From Medicago truncatula (lineage: Eukaryota > Streptophyta > Magnoliopsida > Fabales > Fabaceae), in the NCBI RefSeq assembly GCF_003473485.1, contig NC_053046.1:41563832-41627831 (forward strand): 64,000 nt of DNA. Direction: 5' to 3'. Positions 1 to 9,831 of the stretch are shown one piece after another (position 1 is the first letter of the stretch; the number at the start of each line of letters is the position of its first letter). Below the pieces are notes generated by a model. The model did no database searches, was not told the origin of the DNA, and worked only from the letters and a program-made list of their open reading frames with translations. The position numbers and the translations under genes were made by a program.

Positions 1-104
1 ATTTCAAATTTTAAAATAAAAAAAAATTCAGACTGAATTTTGAGTTTCTAAAGAGCGCACAAAAAGGATGATGCTATAAGAAATTATGTACTTATATAGC
101 CCAG

Positions 105-190
105 TCAATGCCGTGGGATGCAATGTCTGAATTTTATTTTATTTCCCAAATGAAAGTGGATAGTACTTGCAACTTTGTATTGTTTTTCCT
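105..190. repeat. Dispersed AT-rich repeat, copy A (partial)
   Basis: A segment with the words GGGATGCAATGT, TTTCCCAAATGAAAGTG and ACTTGCAACTTT in this order. The same order recurs at about 3950-4105, 7700-7966, 7985-8266 and 31905-32055. No coding potential or clear terminal repeats are visible, so the class is unknown. Confidence 0.6.
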
Positions 191-204
191 TTAATAGTTG
201 AGTT

Positions 205-415
205 GATGTAATTAATGTGATGGAACAATTGAATTGTTCAACTCATCGTAATGTTTAAGAACCACTTGGCCACTTTTTAACCAAAACTTACGTGGACTTT
301 ATGATATTGTCAAGTATATATATATAGATGGATAAAGCTAACTCAAGCTAATAGACAATCATTCAAATTTCACTCCTTTCTAGTTTCAAGCTAATTCTTT
401 CTGCTTGCTGCAAAC
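205..415 (+). promoter_or_regulatory. Promoter and 5' UTR of the first CC-NB-TIR gene
   Basis: A TATA run at 315-326 lies about 90-100 bases before the predicted start codon at 416. The stretch is closely repeated before the second gene copy (about 10445-10662), so promoter and gene were duplicated together. The TATA assignment is by position and similarity only. Confidence 0.6.
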
Positions 416-2205
416 ATGTGTGAGTTCAATTTCTTTCACTTCAACTCTTTTCTTTATTTGTTTCATATAATGCTCAAAAGAAGTAAAAGCATAACTCTGA
501 ATTTTTTATTTTGTCATAAGTTAATCTATAAACAAAGCTGAAATTATGCTGATTTAGATGTTTCTATTAATATAAATTTGCAGCAGGAAAAAACCCCTAT
601 GCTGTTGCTCAGTATGGTTGTCTTCTTGTAAATCATGCTGTAAAGAAGGTGGTAGATGAAGTTGATGGAAATAAATCTGTATCTGATTGGTTTAGCAAAG
701 GCTATATGAAAGTTGAAAGACAAAAGAACAAACTCTATTCAAATCGCGATCGTGTGCATGCAAAAGTTGAAGCAATTGATCCTAAAACTGAAAAGGTCAG
801 AGATGTTGTGTTTGAGTGGCTAAAAAAAACAGACATAATCATACAAGAAGTGGAGAATCTTGCAGTACAATCAAAACCACCATCATGGATTGAATTTAAT
901 AATTTGCAGGAAAACATTAAAGCACTAAATAAGAAATGTAATTTTGATCCATTTTCAATTATAATTCCAAGTTTAGAACACTTCTCTTTAGGAAATAATT
1001 TTGAGTGTTTCAAGTCGACAGAGAAGGCTTCAGATGAACTTTTGGAAGCACTGCAAGATGATAATTGTCGTATAATAGGATTGTACGGTAGGCGTGACTC
1101 TGGTAAAACTACATTGGTGAGAGTAATGGGTGAGAAAGTCATGTTTTTAAATATTTTTGATGAGATTTTATTTGTCAATGTGACCAAAAACCCAAATATC
1201 ACAGCAATGCAAGATGAAATTGCTGACTCCTTGAATATAAGATTTGATAGAAACAGTGAAGCTGAAAGAGCAAGAAAAATATTATCCACAATAGAAAATA
1301 TGGATCATCCTATACTTGTGATCTTTGATGATGTTCGGGCAAGATTTGACCTACGGGATGTAGGAATTCCTTGTACTAGTAATCTATGCAAGGTTCTTTT
1401 GACCGCACGTAGCCAAAAATATTGTGACTTAATGCATTGTCAAAGGGAGATTTTACTTGATTCATTATCTACAGAGGAAGCTTCGACTTTGTTTGAAAAA
1501 CATTCAGGCATTCTCGAAGAGGATCACTCCTCCTCATTTGACTTATTGAATGTGGCACGTGAAGTTGCTTTTGAATGTGATAGGTTACCAGGAAAAATCA
1601 TTAAGGAAGGGTCTTCCTTAAGAAGTAAATCATTGGAAGAATGGGAAAAATCACTAGACAATTTGAGACATTCAACGGATCAATGGCAGATGTTCCTCAG
1701 TTTTAGAGGGGGGGATACTCGCTACTCCTTTACAGGTAGTCTTTTTCAAGCTTTATCCCAAGGGGGATTCAAGATTTTCATGGATGATAAAGGATTGCAC
1801 ACTGGAGACCGAATTTCACATTCTCTTCGAAATGCAATTGAAGCAACAAGACTTTCAATTATTGTTTTGTCTGAAAACTATGCAAATTCCACATGGTGTC
1901 TTGATGAACTTGTGAAGATTCTTGAATGTAAGAAATGGAATAATCAATTAGTTTGGCCAATCTTTTACAAAGTAGAGCCATCAGACATAAGGCATTTGAG
2001 AAAAGGTTATGGCAAAGACATGGCTCAACATGAAAAAAAGTTTGGAATAGACTCGGAGAGAGTACAAAAATGGAAGTCAGCTTTGCTTGAAGTTTCTAAT
2101 TTGTCTGGAATGACTTACGAGACTGGATATGAATATGAATTTATCCAAAAGATTGTGGAAGATGCCAATAATATTAAAAGTCGTTTGCAAATACGAAACA
2201 TATAG
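416..2205 (+). CDS. CC-NB-ARC-TIR composite resistance-like protein, copy 1
   Basis: Two exons, 416-419 (ATGT) and 584-2205, around a 164-base intron with donor GTGAGT and acceptor TTGCAG; product 541 residues. Residues 1-120 resemble the CC-like start of RPS2/RPS5-type CNL proteins. The NB-ARC follows: P-loop GRRDSGKTT (170-178), kinase 2 with DD at 250-251, and RNBS-B (KVLLTAR) near 270. The GLPL site has decayed to RLPG near 335. ARC2, MHD and LRR are absent. A full TIR starts at MFLSFRG (371), with a BB-loop-like DDKGLHTGD and WCLDEL; E443 fits the catalytic glutamate of plant TIR NADases. Known NLRs place TIR first, so this order is unusual. The start is chosen because the same ATGT exon and intron are conserved in copy 2. 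A role in immune signalling is inferred; expression is not shown. Confidence 0.82.
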
Positions 2206-2352
2206 AAAATTGATTTGGTTGGCAATCGTTTTTGGATTTTCGAATGATCTAAAAGTTGTTCTTATGTCAAGGATCTAACGGTGGTCCTTATTTTGGATGT
2301 AAATTTGCTTTGTTAATTGTACAGTTTTGCATTTACAGTCTCTCTTGTAACT

Positions 2353-2599
2353 TTGTGACTCAGGTCCTTTTAGGCTGTTGTGATGTCTCCTCCGATAGAC
2401 CGGATCTTGAGTGGTGGTGGAACCTGAACGTTTGAAGTAAAATCACTATTGAGGACCTAATTGATCACTGTTGGCGGTGTTGGTGGTTTTTCTTTGAAGG
2501 GTTTTTGGTGTTTTTATTTTTTCATTTTGGTGTAATATTGGGATTTAATCTCCTTATATATATATAATATATATTTTGCCATTAAAAAAAAAAAAACAA
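2353..2599 (+). mobile_element. Retroposed insertion, LINE 3'-end-like
   Basis: About 247 bases ending in a T-rich/TATA-rich tail and a run of A. It is flanked by a near-perfect 15-base duplication (AGTCTCTCTTGTAAC at 2337-2351 and AGTCTCTCTTGCAAC at 2600-2614). The matching site behind the second gene copy has the target sequence once (near 12555-12575), so it is an empty site and the insertion came after the gene duplication. A poly(A) tail plus a long target duplication points to LINE-type retroposition with 5' truncation. Confidence 0.75.
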
Positions 2600-2744
2600 A
2601 GTCTCTCTTGCAACCAGATTAAATTGCCTCTTTTTTATTACATGATTGAATTCCCTCTTGTAAGTTAATAGATTTACCAAATTATACATCGAGAAAGAAT
2701 ATATTGACCCTTAATAGAGAGACTCATCATCATTATCATTCCTA

Positions 2745-3050
2745 TGCCCAACTCCTGAAGGCATGAGTACCGTTTACAATCCTCTGCTGACCGTGATCGA
2801 AACTGGCTTCACGGAATTCTGAACATTTTGTTTGTGGATTTATGTACCTGTAAACAACAATGATGTAAGGATCCAATCTTTCATTAAATTTCCATTAAAT
2901 CGGGCTTAGAGATTAAAATAAAGGCTAAACTATAAAAGGCGTATCGAATGTTCATAAGCATGAACATGACCAGCAAGAACTAAATCAACACTGGCAGCAT
3001 AAAGGAATGGCTCCATGACTGTCATCATATCATCCCCTGCACTTTGGTGT
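2745..3050 (-). pseudogene. Purple acid phosphatase 3' fragment, copy 1
   Basis: Read on the minus strand, about 3050-2938 encodes AASVDLVLAGHVHAYEHS, the metal-binding GHVHAYER region of plant purple acid phosphatases. 2848-2745 encodes YINPQTKCSEFREASF, the family's C-terminal region, preceded by a TTTACAG acceptor. The exon between them, present in the second copy, is lost here. No 5' part of the gene is present. It is a dead fragment carried in the duplicated block. Confidence 0.75.
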
Positions 3051-3172
3051 CATAAGTTGTTTCAACAAATTTCCATAATCTCTCCAAGTTAGTTTATGAT
3101 AGCAGCTTATAACTTATATGAAATACAGTTTGGCTTGTTTTATCTTTCGTTAAAGAGATAACTTATGTTCTG

Positions 3173-3240
3173 TTGCCGTGAGTTTAACTCAGTTGATAAG
3201 GACAATGCATGTTTCAAATCTTAAACACCACAAAAAAAAG
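3173..3240 (+). repeat. Degenerate tRNA-derived SINE fragment
   Basis: Begins GTGAGTTTAACTCAGTTGAT, an altered A-box head of the legume SINE seen intact at 8961-9085, and ends in an A-run. The B box is missing. Confidence 0.45.
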
Positions 3241-3949
3241 AAATAACCTATGAAATGTCAAATGTGCCTTTTTTTTTTTTTTTTTTTTGCTTTTATGTTT
3301 TAGTCCATAGCTGGAGTTGGACATATAATGTTGTATTTTGTTCTTTTGTTTGTATCTTGTTACTTTGTTCCTCGACTACTCACATCTTGTGGTGTTGAAG
3401 CTAATAAAATTATTAGCCGATTAAAAATGAAATAAAATGTTGTTAGTTATGATTGAGTACTTTGATATTGCTAATCATTGTCTTACTTATTTTTTTCTTC
3501 TTTCCAGCCAACAAATTTAGAATCAGCAAGAGATGGTAGAGGTTCATCTGAGTCCAAAAGAATGTCTCATTTTAATGTGTAATTTTACTATATTAACGAA
3601 GCGTTAATGCTTTTTTTTCTCTCTTTCAATTAGTGCAATTTCTCCCTTTCAATTTCTTCTAATTTATTTTTCTACTAACACAGATGAATGATAACTTTGT
3701 AAAATACACTATACATAAAATATTGTTCAAATATCATGGTTCCTATTCGATAGCATATAAATCTCCCAAATGTGAACATCTATGTAGCTACACCGTTGCT
3801 TTATGGACTAGTTTAGTAAAAACTTCAAAATTGCTTTATGGACTAGTTTAGTAAAAACTTCAAAATTTTACAATAAAAAAACCTGAAGTAAAAACGGGTT
3901 AAAGTTTTGTAAGTCCAATAGGAATTAAGTTTCTAGAATCAATAATTAT

Positions 3950-4105
3950 AGTTTTTTTATTTCCCAAATGAAAGTGATCCGTAATTGTCTCACAACTTGC
4001 AACTTTTTTTTATTGCTAATTGGATTTGTATTATTCAATTAAGAACAACAATTGGGTTTGGGTTGAATTATTCCCATTTATAAAAAATAAATACACTTTC
4101 ATGAA
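3950..4105. repeat. Dispersed AT-rich repeat, copy B
   Basis: Shares TTTCCCAAATGAAAGTGAT, CAACTTGCAACTTTT and a downstream GGATTTGT/GGGTTGA segment with the other copies. Its tail (ACTTTCATGAATCAT) is shared with the copy near 31905-32055. Confidence 0.6.
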
Positions 4106-4252
4106 TCATCATGTAAATCCCTCAAAAAAAAAAAAAAAAAAAGAAGAATCATCATGTAATAAAATAAGGGTCTTCTTTTCTTGGTCTAAAATAAGGGTCT
4201 TTAATGATATTAAATTTAGAATATTATTTCAAAAAGGTAAATATTATAAATT

Positions 4253-4380
4253 TCACGGGGAAGGAGCAGTGGTGGAAACTGAACCACCAAAACTACCGAA
4301 AACGAATTCTTGAGAAGCGGAAGAACGTGAAATTTCTGATGCGGAAGCTTCAAGATCTTCTTCTTCATCACCATTGGAAT
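4253..4380 (-). other. Internal part of a Copia-like fragment, left of a nested insertion
   Basis: On the minus strand this encodes an acidic, serine-rich stretch (NGDEEEDLEASASE and onward) ending at a stop at 4253-4255. It continues in frame from 7398-7459 if the inserted LTR element and one copy of its GGAAT target duplication are removed. It is probably the first internal bases of the Copia fragment whose LTR lies at 7460-7696. Confidence 0.4.
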
Positions 4381-5186
4381 TGTTGAGATTGTCTTCAAAT
4401 TTGTGGTCTGGAAGAACAGGGAAATCGTGCCACGATTTTGGAATCGTGACACGATTGGAGGTGCCGTGAGCTAGGGTTGCAGGGTGCAAATTCGTGACAC
4501 GATTTGGGAAAATCGTGACACGATCGTGAAACTTGCTCGTTAAGTATCCTTGATAAGGACTGGTCGTTCCTTGGGACGGACGCAAATCGTGACACGATTG
4601 GGAAAATCGTGACACGATTGGAACAGAGGAAGACTAGTACTTAAGTGTTCTTGTGCAGATTTGAAGAGAGAGGTTGGAAGAGAGAGACTTGGGAAATCAA
4701 AGGGGAAGCTCTAGGGTTTAGGGTTCTTTGATTAGAGTATCTCTCGGGTTGAAAACATGGGAAACACCTTGTAGAGAGAATCATTGAGTGTCTTGGTGAG
4801 ATTGGGAAAGGGGTAGAAATTAGGGTTTGTTCATAGTGAACTTGTCAAACTAATTTCTTGTAACCTCTTGTATCCCTTTTGTAAAGAACTCATTTGATAG
4901 TGGATTGGAGAGTTCAAACTCTCCTCCAGAGTAGGTCAAGTTTGGACCGAACTGGGTGAACAATCTCTTTGTGTTTATTGTTTTCTTCTTCCCTCCTTGT
5001 TTATCTTGTGATTGTTGCTTTGTGTTTCACACTTGGTTCCTAGATTAGATCTAGGTGGTGTTTTGTTGTTTCTTGCTTGCACAATAAACTTTGTTTGGTG
5101 GTTACCACTCTCCGTCGCTCCACACATCATTATTCTTTGTATTGGTGTGGTTCGATCCGGCCTTGGAGGCTCGGGGATTCACAACA
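4381..5186 (+). repeat. 5' LTR of the gag-only element
   Basis: 806 bp, starting TGTTGAGATT and ending TTCACAACA. Six copies of the near-palindrome ATCGTGNCACGAT lie in its first 240 bases, at 4424, 4443, 4491 (first base changed), 4512, 4586 and 4606. A telo-box-like TAGGGTTTAGGG lies near 4712. Confidence 0.9.
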
Positions 5187-5188
5187 AT

Positions 5189-5205
5189 TGGCGCCCACCG
5201 TGGGG
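5189..5205 (+). promoter_or_regulatory. Probable primer-binding site
   Basis: TGGCGCCCACCGTGGGG starts two bases after the 5' LTR. It is not the initiator-Met type. The matching tRNA was not determined. Confidence 0.6.
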
Positions 5206-5235
5206 CAACGGTAGTGATTTGGTTTAGTGTGTACC

Positions 5236-6075
5236 ATGGGTTCAAAGTGAGATATTGAGAAGTTCACCGGGCTCAACGATTTTGGGTTGTGGAAGGTGAA
5301 GATGCAAGCGGTGTTGATTCAACAAAAGTGTGAGAAAGCTTTGAAGGGTGAAGGTGCGTTGCCGGACACCATGTCACAAGAGGAGAAGACCGAGATGGTG
5401 GACAAGGCGAGGAGCGCCATTGTCTTGTGCCTCGGGGACAAAGTTTTGAGGGATGTCGCGAAGGAACCAACCGCGGCATCGATATGGTCTAAGTTGGAAT
5501 CGTTGTATATGACCAAGTCGTTGGCTCATAGACAATTCCTTAAGCAACAACTCTACTCATTCAAGATGGTGGAGTCAAAGACCGTGATGGAGCAATTGGC
5601 GGAGTTCAACAAGATCCTCGACGGTTTGGAGAACATTGAGGTGCAACTTGAGGACGAAGACAAGGCTATACTCTTGTTGTGTGCTCTACCGAGATCATTT
5701 GAATCCTTTAAGGATACCATGCTCTATGGCAAAGAAGGCACTGTCACCTTGGAAGAAGTTCAAGCGGCTTTAAGAACCAAGGAGTTGACCAAGTCCAAGG
5801 ACTTGAGAGCGGATGAAAACAGTGAAGGCCTTAGTGTGTCAAAAGGAAATGGTGGAGGTAGAGGCAGCCGAGGAAGCTCAAAGAGCGGAAACAAGGATAA
5901 GTATAAGTGTTTTAAGTGTCACAAGTTGGGACACTTCAAGAGGGATTGTCCGGAGGAAGATGATAGCTCCGCGCAAGTTGTGTCCGAGGAGTATGGAGAT
6001 GCGGGTGCTTTGATGGTGAGTTGTTGGGAGGAAGGTGAAGGTGAGGGTTCTCACCTTGGAGTTGATTCCTTGTAG
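5236..6075 (+). pseudogene. gag of the non-autonomous LTR element, early stop
   Basis: The ATG at 5236 is followed at codon 5 by TGA (5248-5250). The frame then stays open to the stop at 6073-6075, 280 codons in all. It encodes a Copia-type gag (UBN2-like) with a CCHC zinc knuckle CFKCHKLGHFKRDC at about residues 225-238. The stop sits where a tryptophan codon TGG would fit by one change. Downstream of it every codon is open, so the mutation is recent or the copy moves with protein from a relative. 6076-6591 has no ORF but several GGAGAGGCGGT-type repeats. Confidence 0.8.
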
Positions 6076-6579
6076 ACGGTATGGTTCGTCTGGAGAGACG
6101 TTAAACACTCAACGTCAGCCTGGAGAGGCGGTGGTGAGAATACTCATGGTTAGTTTGGAGAGGCGGTGATAACAATACTCGTGATCAACCTTTGAGGTGG
6201 AGTGGCAAGGCGGAAGCATAGTGGAAGTACGCATTTGGAAGTTGAGGCAGAGAAAGCTCAACTTGAGGTGGAGTTGGTAACTCCGGGAATGTTACGGCTA
6301 TGGAGGCTTTGGGAGTTTATGCTCTAGTGGTGAGCATGTGGATTCTTCATGAGGACGGAAGGTATTCCGGGGTTTGAAGAATGTATGGGGTGACTTGTGT
6401 GATTGCCTAAAAGACCAAGGGTGATCGGATGCAAGGTGATCTTCGAGGAGGCGGGAGACGTTCCGTAGTTGAAGATGGTTTGGTGAAGACTTGTGGAGCA
6501 ACTTGGTGTAGAGTTGGATGCAAGGGAAAAGAAAGGGGTGGTTGATGGTTAAAGTGGCATCATCACCAAATTAGAAGTC

Positions 6580-6591
6580 AAGGTGGAGAAA
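6580..6591 (+). promoter_or_regulatory. Polypurine tract
   Basis: AAGGTGGAGAAA lies directly before the 3' LTR, the expected place for plus-strand priming. Confidence 0.6.
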
Positions 6592-7397
6592 TGTTGAGAT
6601 TGTCTTCAAATTTGTGGTCTGAAAGAACAGGGAAATCGTGCCACGATTTTGGAATCGTGACACGATTGGAGGTGCCGTGAGCTAGGGTTGCAGGGTGCAA
6701 ATTCGTGACACGATTTGGGAAAATCGTGACACGATCGTGAAACTTGCTCGTTAAGTATCCTTGATAAGGACTGGTCGTTCCTTGGGACGGACGCAAATCG
6801 TGACACGATTGGGAAAATCGTGACACGATTGGAACAGAGGAAGACTAGTACTTAAGTGTTCTTGTGCAGATTTGAAGAGAGAGGTTGGAAGAGAGAGACT
6901 TGGGAAATCAAAGGGGAAGCTCTAGGGTTTAGGGTTCTTTGATTAGAGTATCTCTCGGGTTGAAAACATGGGAAACACCTTGTAGAGAGAATCATTGAGT
7001 GTCTTGGTGAGATTGGGAAAGGGGTAGAAGTTAGGGTTTGTTCATAGTGAACTTGTCAAGCTAATTTCTTGTAACCTCTTGTATCCCTTTTGTAAAGAAC
7101 TCATTTGATAGTGGATTGGAGAGTTCAAACTCTCCTCCAGAGTAGGTCAAGTTTGGACCGAACTGGGTGAACAATCTCTTTGTGTTTATTGTTTTCTTCT
7201 TCCCTCCTTGTTTATCTTGTGATTGTTGCTTTGTGTTTCACACTTGGTTCCTAGATTAGATCTAGGTGGTGTTTTGTTGTTTCTTGCTTGCACAATAAAC
7301 TTTGTTTGGTGGTTACCACTCTCCGCCGCTCCACACATCATTATTCTTTGTATTGGTGTGGTTCGATCCGGCCTTGGAGGCTCGGGGATTCACAACA
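6592..7397 (+). repeat. 3' LTR of the gag-only element
   Basis: 806 bp, about 99.5% identical to the 5' LTR by eye. It carries the same six ATCGTGNCACGAT repeats (about 6635-6829). Confidence 0.9.
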
Positions 7398-7696
7398 GGA
7401 ATCATCTTCGTCATCAGAAACTGGATCAAAATCGCTATCTCCATAGCGCTCTGATACCATGATATGAATCAAAGGATTACATTGTTCTAGGTCAAATGCA
7501 ATGGAAAGATAAATTGTGTAATTCTCTCTAGGAATCATTACTAAGAAACAATTGTAAAAAAGATAATGAAATAGTATATAGGTGTAGCTTATTTATAGTG
7601 ACTTGGAGTACCTAACTCCCTAACTAACTTTCTACATAGATAACTTACTCTCCAAGATATCTTCTTCACTATACTCTAATATCTACTACTAAACTA
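7398..7696 (-). mobile_element. Copia-type LTR fragment with Met-type primer site
   Basis: On the minus strand 7696-7460 looks like a short LTR with a TATA box (CTATAAATAAGC) and a CA end. TGGTATCAGAGCG (7459-7447) follows at once, the usual initiator-Met primer-binding site of Copia elements. The interior continues to 7398 and is then cut by the gag-only element; the rest is at 4380-4253. The far LTR boundary is uncertain and no pol remains. Confidence 0.5.
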
Positions 7697-7699
7697 CAA

Positions 7700-7966
7700 A
7701 AAAATCGTACTCTAAATTTTTATTTTTTTATAACTATCTTCGATTAAACTCAAAATCTTCTTAATTTTTATGGGTCCAATCACCATTTTCCAAAATAAAA
7801 AAATAACTTATTTATTTTTTGAAAATTTATTTCATGGGATGCAATGTTAGAATTTTTTTTATTACCTAAATGAAAGTGATACGTACTTGCAACTTTCTAT
7901 TGTGATTTTTTGGTAATGCTATTTGGATTTGTTATTCTAATAATAAACAACTCTGCATTGTTTGGG
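7700..7966. repeat. Dispersed AT-rich repeat, copy C
   Basis: First unit of an imperfect head-to-tail pair with 7985-8266. Shared words include AAACTCA, TTATGGGTCCAATC, GGGATGCAATGT and GGATTTGTTATTC, in the same order. Confidence 0.65.
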
Positions 7967-7984
7967 TTGACTTCTATAGTATAC

Positions 7985-8266
7985 TATAAAAAAATGGTAC
8001 TCCACCAAAATTTTATAATCATCTTCGGTTAAACTCATAATCTTGTTAATTTTATGGGTCCAATCGTCATTTTTCAATATAATAAACTAACTTATATATT
8101 TTTTGAAAATTTATTTTATAAGATGGGATGCAATGTCAAAACTTTTTTTATTTCCCAAATGAATGTGATATGTACGATCCCAACTTGCAACTTTTTATTG
8201 TTTAATGCTACTTGGATTTGTTATTCAAATAAAAAATAACCCAAGGAATTGCTTGGGTTGACTTTA
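7985..8266. repeat. Dispersed AT-rich repeat, copy D
   Basis: Second unit of the tandem pair, diverged by many substitutions and small indels, so the duplication is old. Confidence 0.65.
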
Positions 8267-8960
8267 TTTAAAAAATTAAAATTATGAGAGGGGATGTGGT
8301 TGACTTTTTTTCACACGTGAAATGACCTTCTATTTTCTTAATGCCTCTAATTAGATCACAAACCTGCGTTACATAAACGAATTGACTTATTTTACACACA
8401 TATATATGTTGCTAACTTAGACCAACCTAAAAACATTAAGGACTAAGTTAGCAAGTGTGTATTTTTTATTTAGACAAAAACACTCATTTGTTACTTGTGT
8501 GAGGAAGCAAGATAGGGCCACCGACGATTTTTCAATAACATTATGATCGCACCAATGATCAACATTAAACCATTATCTTTTTACTTTAGTCTTGGATGTA
8601 CTTACATAACATATTCAAGAGCTAGCACTGAGATGTATGCTTTTATACAGATCATGTAATCATACTTGAAGAGTTGAGGGAGGAATTGAACGGAAGATTG
8701 GAGACATAGAGACAAGCCTTAAAAGCGTATAGCTTCTACCTAAGACAAAGTACATGAAATGTAATTTCAACAAATGACAATATTTCTACTTTAGAAGTAA
8801 AAGTTGGAGATCTAATTATCATCCCACAAGTTACACAATGTAAATACTATGGGTCCATGGTACAAATCGACGAAGAAAGAGAAACATATGTAAATCATTG
8901 AATTCGAGTTGGGTGGTTGAAAATAAAATGTGCATTGATAATAAAAAGTCGTTTGTCCCC
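8267..8960. other. Intergenic, nothing recognised
   Basis: AT-rich with only short chance ORFs. No repeat boundary or coding similarity was found. Confidence 0.5.
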
Positions 8961-9085
8961 GTGAGCATAGCTCAGAGACATGCATTATTATATGCAGCGG
9001 CTGGGGTTCGAACTCCGGACACCCCACTTATTCACCTTAAAAAAGGTGAATTCTAGCCACTAAACTACTTAATAAAATAAAAAAT
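8961..9085 (+). mobile_element. tRNA-derived SINE
   Basis: Starts GTGAGCATAGCTCAG (A-box region), has a B box GGTTCGAACTCC near 9005 and a conserved tail ACCCCACTTATTCACCTT with GGTGAATTCTAGCCAC, and ends in an A-rich run. This is the common legume SINE layout. It is not a tRNA gene because no cloverleaf can be completed. Confidence 0.75.
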
Positions 9086-9316
9086 GGTTTTGAATTTTTA
9101 CCAAAATAATATACCAGTTTAGAAATTTTCATATTTGTGGCTTTATAATCCAGTTCATGATTTTTTTAGGGGAATTCAGTTCGTAATTTTTTTTTTTTAC
9201 GGGATTCGGTTCATAAGCATAAAATTAGACAAAATTTGTATTTATATCTATAACTATAGTATTAATAAGAGGATACAATAATGTCAAAATAAAATAAAAA
9301 TGATGATGATAAATAA

Positions 9317-9440
9317 TTTTTTTTTCAAGTAGTTTAATGGTTAGAATTTCACCACTTAAGGTGAATAAGTGAAAAATACAGAGTTCAAAACTTTCACATA
9401 TATAACATAATATCCCTATCGACTGAGTTATATTCATGAT
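9317..9440 (-). mobile_element. tRNA-derived SINE, reverse copy, degenerate
   Basis: Opens with a T-run, then CAAGTAGTTTAATGGTTAGA, CTTAAGGTGAATAAGTG and GACTGAGTTATATTCATGA. These are the reverse complement of the tail, middle and head of the SINE at 8961-9085, with many changes. Confidence 0.65.
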
Positions 9441-9740
9441 AATAATTCCTTTTTTAAAACTATAAGAATCTTAATATTATAAATTATCAAATAAAATTTT
9501 ACAATTGTTTTTTATCTATAAAAGTGGAAAGACAGACATGTTAATACATATATATTGAAGCTAGTTTGAATAATAAAAATGCAAATTAAGTTATTGTCAA
9601 CTTGTTATTGTCAACATGGTATTTCCTAGCTTCCATATCTTTGATGAAAATCCAACATGTATCATTAATTTAATTTTTAATGAAAAGATATAAGTTATTT
9701 TTCCTAAAAGAAAAACTTAGTATTTGAATTCAAATACTAA

Positions 9741-9775
9741 GTTGATAGGGTTCGAATCCCGGTCACCCCAATAAA
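9741..9775 (+). repeat. SINE B-box fragment
   Basis: GGTTCGAATCCCGGTCACCC matches the B-box region of the nearby SINEs; the rest is missing. Confidence 0.35.
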
Positions 9776-9831
9776 AAAACTGTATGCAGCTAATATATGC
9801 AAAGTTTCTGACCACCACAAAAAAGCTAATA

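Larger units (their letters stand above)
3051..4252. other. Intergenic, no gene seen
   Basis: AT-rich. It holds a SINE head at 3173-3240, a T-run of about 20 near 3271-3290, a perfect 35-base tandem duplication around 3796-3866 (each copy contains TTTATGGACTAGTTTAG) and dispersed-repeat copy B near 3950-4105. No convincing coding sequence. Confidence 0.6.
4381..7397 (+). mobile_element. Non-autonomous LTR retrotransposon, gag only (TR-GAG-like)
   Basis: A complete 3017-bp element: 806-bp LTRs (TG...CA) at 4381-5186 and 6592-7397, flanked by a perfect 5-bp target duplication GGAAT (4376-4380 and 7398-7402). A primer-site-like stretch follows the 5' LTR and a purine tract precedes the 3' LTR. 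The interior has only a gag reading frame; no protease, integrase, RT or RNase H is visible, so mobility would need a partner element. I count about four base differences between the LTRs, so the insertion is recent. The layout fits the TR-GAG class described in plants. Confidence 0.9.

Noticed and set aside
735-1289. Minus-strand open frame of 184 codons over the first composite gene (and 229 codons over the second, 10947-11636)
   Set aside because: Shadow of the strongly supported plus-strand CC-NB frame; no recognisable domain and no plausible minus-strand promoter.
2562-2580. TATATA run as a promoter
   Set aside because: Part of the AT-rich tail of the retroposed insertion, with no gene in reach downstream.
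4253-4615. Minus-strand frames rich in SCHD in both LTRs of the gag-only element
   Set aside because: The residue pattern is only the translation of the ATCGTGACACGAT repeats; non-coding LTR sequence.
5012-5227. 71-codon plus-strand frame MLLCVSHLVP in the LTR and its duplicate at 7223
   Set aside because: Lies across the LTR end and primer site; open by chance.
7447-7459. ATGGTATCAGAGCGC read as a gene start on the minus strand
   Set aside because: It contains a Met-type Copia primer-binding site right after an LTR-like end, a better explanation than an initiation codon.
8961-9016. Possible tRNA gene from the A-box and B-box sequences
   Set aside because: No acceptor stem or anticodon arm can be formed; it is the head of a SINE.
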